A stretch of 64,000 nt of DNA from Mimachlamys varia (Eukaryota > Mollusca > Bivalvia > Pectinida > Pectinidae), in assembly GCA_947623455.1 (NCBI GenBank), contig OX392528.1, positions 51,664,322-51,728,321 of the forward strand. Reading direction: 5' to 3'. The notes beneath the pieces were generated by a model. It was not told where the DNA came from. It saw nothing but the letters and a program-made list of their open reading frames with translations, and made no database searches. Shown here in pieces: positions 61,323 through 64,000 of this stretch. Numbering within the stretch: position 1 is the first letter of the stretch; each line of letters starts with the position of its first letter. A program made the position numbers and the translations under genes.

Positions 61323-62289
61323 AGATACAGGAAGGAAATCAAGGTAGAAACACCAAGGAAATAAAACAAGATACTGCTGAATTAAACTAGATAACCTTCT
61401 AATATATGGCAAAGAAATGGAATTAGCCAGTGGCTGTTTTGTGAGGCGGACTCGGGTGTTTTAGTGAGCTGTATAGCTACTCTCGCCAGCCAGGGTAAAT
61501 ATAAACGGTAGGCACCTCCACCACTTTAGAAAACAACTCTTCTCAAGACATAATCAAAATGGCAAGTTGTTTTAAAACACATATGGGATTACCAGCGTAA
61601 ATCCTCTTTGGGTAATCCTGGCCTAGAAGCAATTCTTTTTGTATTGTGTGTGGTGTTTTGACTGATTGCTGATAACAAGCGCCGCTTTCTGGCGGCATTT
61701 TGACAACACGAGACCTGGTAGACTCGGATCTGTTAAGGAATGTTGGACGCTTCGCTGTATATATATATATATAGCCATAATCCCCTCTGTTCCAGAGTGT
61801 TCTAACACACAACACCTCAATTAAATTTCAAATGCAAACATATTTCTATTCAATGTACCCTTGTACTGTCATTAGGTGTTTTCTAGACAAACTACAGTGC
61901 ACCTATTACCTAAATGCTTTACTAGTAATTTCTTACGACTCGTAAGGTGATTAAGAACGCGACTACTGAAAGGTTGTCAAACAGTTTAACTCTGTATATC
62001 TGTTTTGTACATACACTTAGCTTGTGTAGGACTTCGGTGATGGTCCTGATCGGGTTAGGGCGTTAAAATCACACCTTAAGCTCATCATATTGTGGCTTTT
62101 GTAGGGTTATGTCAACTATGATAAAGATTAGAGAGAGAAAAAAAATTACACAGTGTACATAATAAATTTAACCTGTAAGTACACTCTATCTAAGATTACA
62201 AGTGAAAATCAGATCTGTATGTAATACAGTAATTCCTTCAATACACAGATCATTAGAAAATCGTCAACTACTGTGGGTTCTTCAAGTTA
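61323..62289 (-). other. Intronic spacer between two satellites
   Basis: Non-repetitive apart from a short (TA)n at about 61757-61773. GC-richer patch at 61430-61760; no exon supported. Confidence 0.55.
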
Positions 62290-63595
62290 CCTGTAATTAG
62301 GATAAGTTATTCATCGTTTTGTCAATTACTGAAGGCTCCTTTACTTGTCATTACGATAAGTTAATCACGGTTTTGTCAATTACTGAGGGAATCTTCCTTA
62401 TTTTACCTGTAATTACGGTAAGTTAATCACAGTTAAAATTTTGTCAATCACTGAAGGAATCTTCCTTATTTCACCTGTAATTACGATAAGTTATTCACCA
62501 TTTTGTCAATTACTGAGGGAATCTTCCTTATTTTACCTGTAATTACGATAAGTTATTCACCATTTTGTCAATTACTGAAGGAATCTTCCTTATTTTACCT
62601 GTAATTACGATAAGTTATTCACCATTTTGTCAATTACTGAGGGAATCTTCCTTATTTTACCTGTAATTACGATAAGTTATTCACCATTTTGTCAATTACT
62701 GAAGGAATCTTCCTTATTTTACCTGTAATTACGGTTAGTTAATCAGCTAAAATTTTGTCAATTACTGAAGGAATCTTCCTTATTTCACCTGTAATTACGA
62801 TAAGTTATTCACCATTTTGTCAATTACTGAGGGAATCTTCCTTATTTTACCTGTAATTACGGTAAGTTAATCACAGTTAAAATTTTGTCAATCACTGAAG
62901 GAATCTTCCTTATTTTACCTGTAATTACAATAAGTTATTCACCATTTTGTTAATTACTGAGGGAATCTTCCTTATTTTACCTGTACTTACGATAAGTTAT
63001 TCACCATTTTGTCAATTACTGAGGGAATCTTCCTTATTTTACCTGTAATTACGGTAAGTTAATCACAGTTAAAATTTTGTCAATCACTGAAGGAATCTTC
63101 CTTATTTTACCTGTAATTACGATAAGTTATTCACCATTTTGTCAATTACTGAGGGAATCTTCCTTATTTTACCTGTAATTACAATAAGTTATTCACCATT
63201 TTGTTAATTACTGAGGGAATCTTCCTTATTTTACCTGTAATTACGGTAAGTTAATCACAGTTAAAATTTTGTCAATCACTGAAGGAATCTTCCTTATTTT
63301 ACCTGTAATTACAATAAGTTATTCACCATTTTGTTAATTACTGAGGGAATCTTCCTTATTTTACCTGTAATTACGATAAGTTATTCACCATTTTGTCAAT
63401 TACTGAGGGAATCTTCCTTATTTTACCTGTAATTACGGTAAGTTAATCACAGTTAAAATTTGTCAATCACTGAAGGAATCTTCCTTATTTTACCTGTAAT
63501 TACGATAAGTTATTCACCATTTTGTCAATTACTGAGGGAATCTTCCTTATTTTACCTGTAATTACGATAAGTTATTCACCATTTTGTCAATTATT
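62290..63595. repeat. 62/68-bp satellite with a 192-bp higher-order period
   Basis: Two monomers alternate. A (62 bp) contains CGATAAGTTATTCACCATTT. B (68 bp) contains CGGTAAGTTAATCACAGTTA and an inserted AAAA run. B starts (GGTAAG) fall at 62417, 62733 (as GGTTAG), 62861, 63053, 63245 and 63437; the last three intervals are exactly 192 bp, i.e. B-A-A. Both monomers share TGAAGGAATCTTCCTTATTT / TGAGGGAATCTTCC and ACCTGTAATTAC. Confidence 0.95.
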
Positions 63596-64000
63596 GCAGA
63601 GTATATACGAAATATATATGGCATATGAAAGATATTGCATATTATACAAGAATTATTTTCAAAAATGCAACATCTAATATATAATTTATAAATTATTTAA
63701 TATATTAATGCAATTAAGTGTATATAATACATAGTTATGTTAAGTATATTATTGTATATAAGGAGTACTTTGTAATGTATGCAAAAGATCTAATTTTATT
63801 AAAAGTATTTTAAAAATGAGGTAACTAAAATTGAAAGAACATAACATTTACGTATTTATATAGAGCATTTTACATAAAGTAAAATTATGTTGTACATGAA
63901 TGATCTATTTTGAAGAATATTTGAAGTTATGAATTATGCATTTTTGTATTTTGGTTTTATTTTAAACCTCAAATTAAACACTCCCCCTCAAAATGGTGAA
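63596..64000. other. AT-rich end of window
   Basis: Very AT-rich with no recognisable feature. Presumed to be still EHBP1 intron. Confidence 0.5.

Larger units (their letters stand above)
31174..64000 (-). other. EHBP1: EHBP1 gene, 3' part (partial locus, continues past the right edge)
   Basis: Three minus-strand exons join in frame and match the C-terminus of EH domain-binding protein 1, an adaptor that links Rab8/Rab10-family GTPases and EHD proteins to actin in endocytic recycling. The visible part is the second half of the bMERB (bivalent Mical/EHBP Rab-binding) helical domain, a charged tail and a CaaX box. The N-terminal C2 domain, the calponin-homology domain and the first bMERB helices are not in the window. 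Introns are 37472-53494 (about 16.0 kb, phase 1), 31259-37356 (about 6.1 kb, phase 2) and an incomplete one from 53569 rightward. All visible splice sites are GT-AG. I found no exon encoding the expected preceding bMERB segment before base 64000. The vertebrate paralogue EHBP1L1 shares this domain, so EHBP1/EHBP1-like is the safe call. Confidence 0.9.

Noticed and set aside
59922..61364. 480-codon plus-strand open frame as a Ser/Pro-rich protein gene
   Set aside because: It is produced by a stop-free 38/39-bp satellite that is open in all three plus frames, has no independent gene signal, and lies antisense in an EHBP1 intron.

Overview
This is eukaryotic, AT-rich, intron- and repeat-dominated DNA from an animal. 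No bacterial-type gene organisation is present. The only protein-coding sequence I can defend is the 3' end of one gene on the minus strand. Three exons (53495-53568, 37357-37471, 31174-31258) splice in a consistent reading frame into the C-terminal half of the bMERB domain, the acidic tail and the CaaX box (CVVQ) of EH domain-binding protein 1 (EHBP1). The exons are separated by introns of about 16.0 kb and 6.1 kb. The upstream intron runs from 53569 to at least the right edge, so the rest of the gene lies beyond base 64000. Host assignment is inference: the EHBP1 exons are animal, and the SINE-type repeats and short inverted-repeat elements resemble those common in molluscs, probably a bivalve. 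No species can be named.

Layout. 1-20.7 kb: gene-free by my reading, with CpG-bearing GC-richer patches, several inverted-repeat (MITE-like) elements (417-658, 1128-1491, 2037-2223, 12570-12715, 18769-18905), tRNA-like SINE pieces near 8.75-9.13 kb and five tandem arrays. Two perfect DR1 nuclear-receptor motifs and a cluster of five perfect CRE palindromes also lie here. 20.7-31.17 kb: downstream of the EHBP1 stop codon and relatively CpG-poor, perhaps a very long 3' UTR. It carries a 36-bp satellite, a full tRNA-derived SINE, a third DR1 and five copies of a ~90-bp hairpin element. A degenerate 'GGTGnnnCCACAT' array runs right up to the stop codon.

31.26-64 kb: EHBP1 introns. They contain a second copy of the 1128-1491 TIR element (33818-34209), a 25-bp array, a polypurine tract just inside the last intron, and a SINE ending ~60 nt upstream of the penultimate exon. 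Further right are a 167-bp TIR element with a 5-bp target duplication (54983-55149), a 32-bp array holding repeated CTTTGATCA motifs (55960-56565), a 1.4-kb C-rich 38/39-bp array open in three frames (59925-61322) and a two-monomer satellite with a clear 192-bp higher-order period (62290-63595).

Most long open frames here are products of tandem arrays, several with periods divisible by three, and are not genes. The notable content is the diversity of short inverted-repeat families and motif-bearing satellites around one conserved membrane-trafficking gene.
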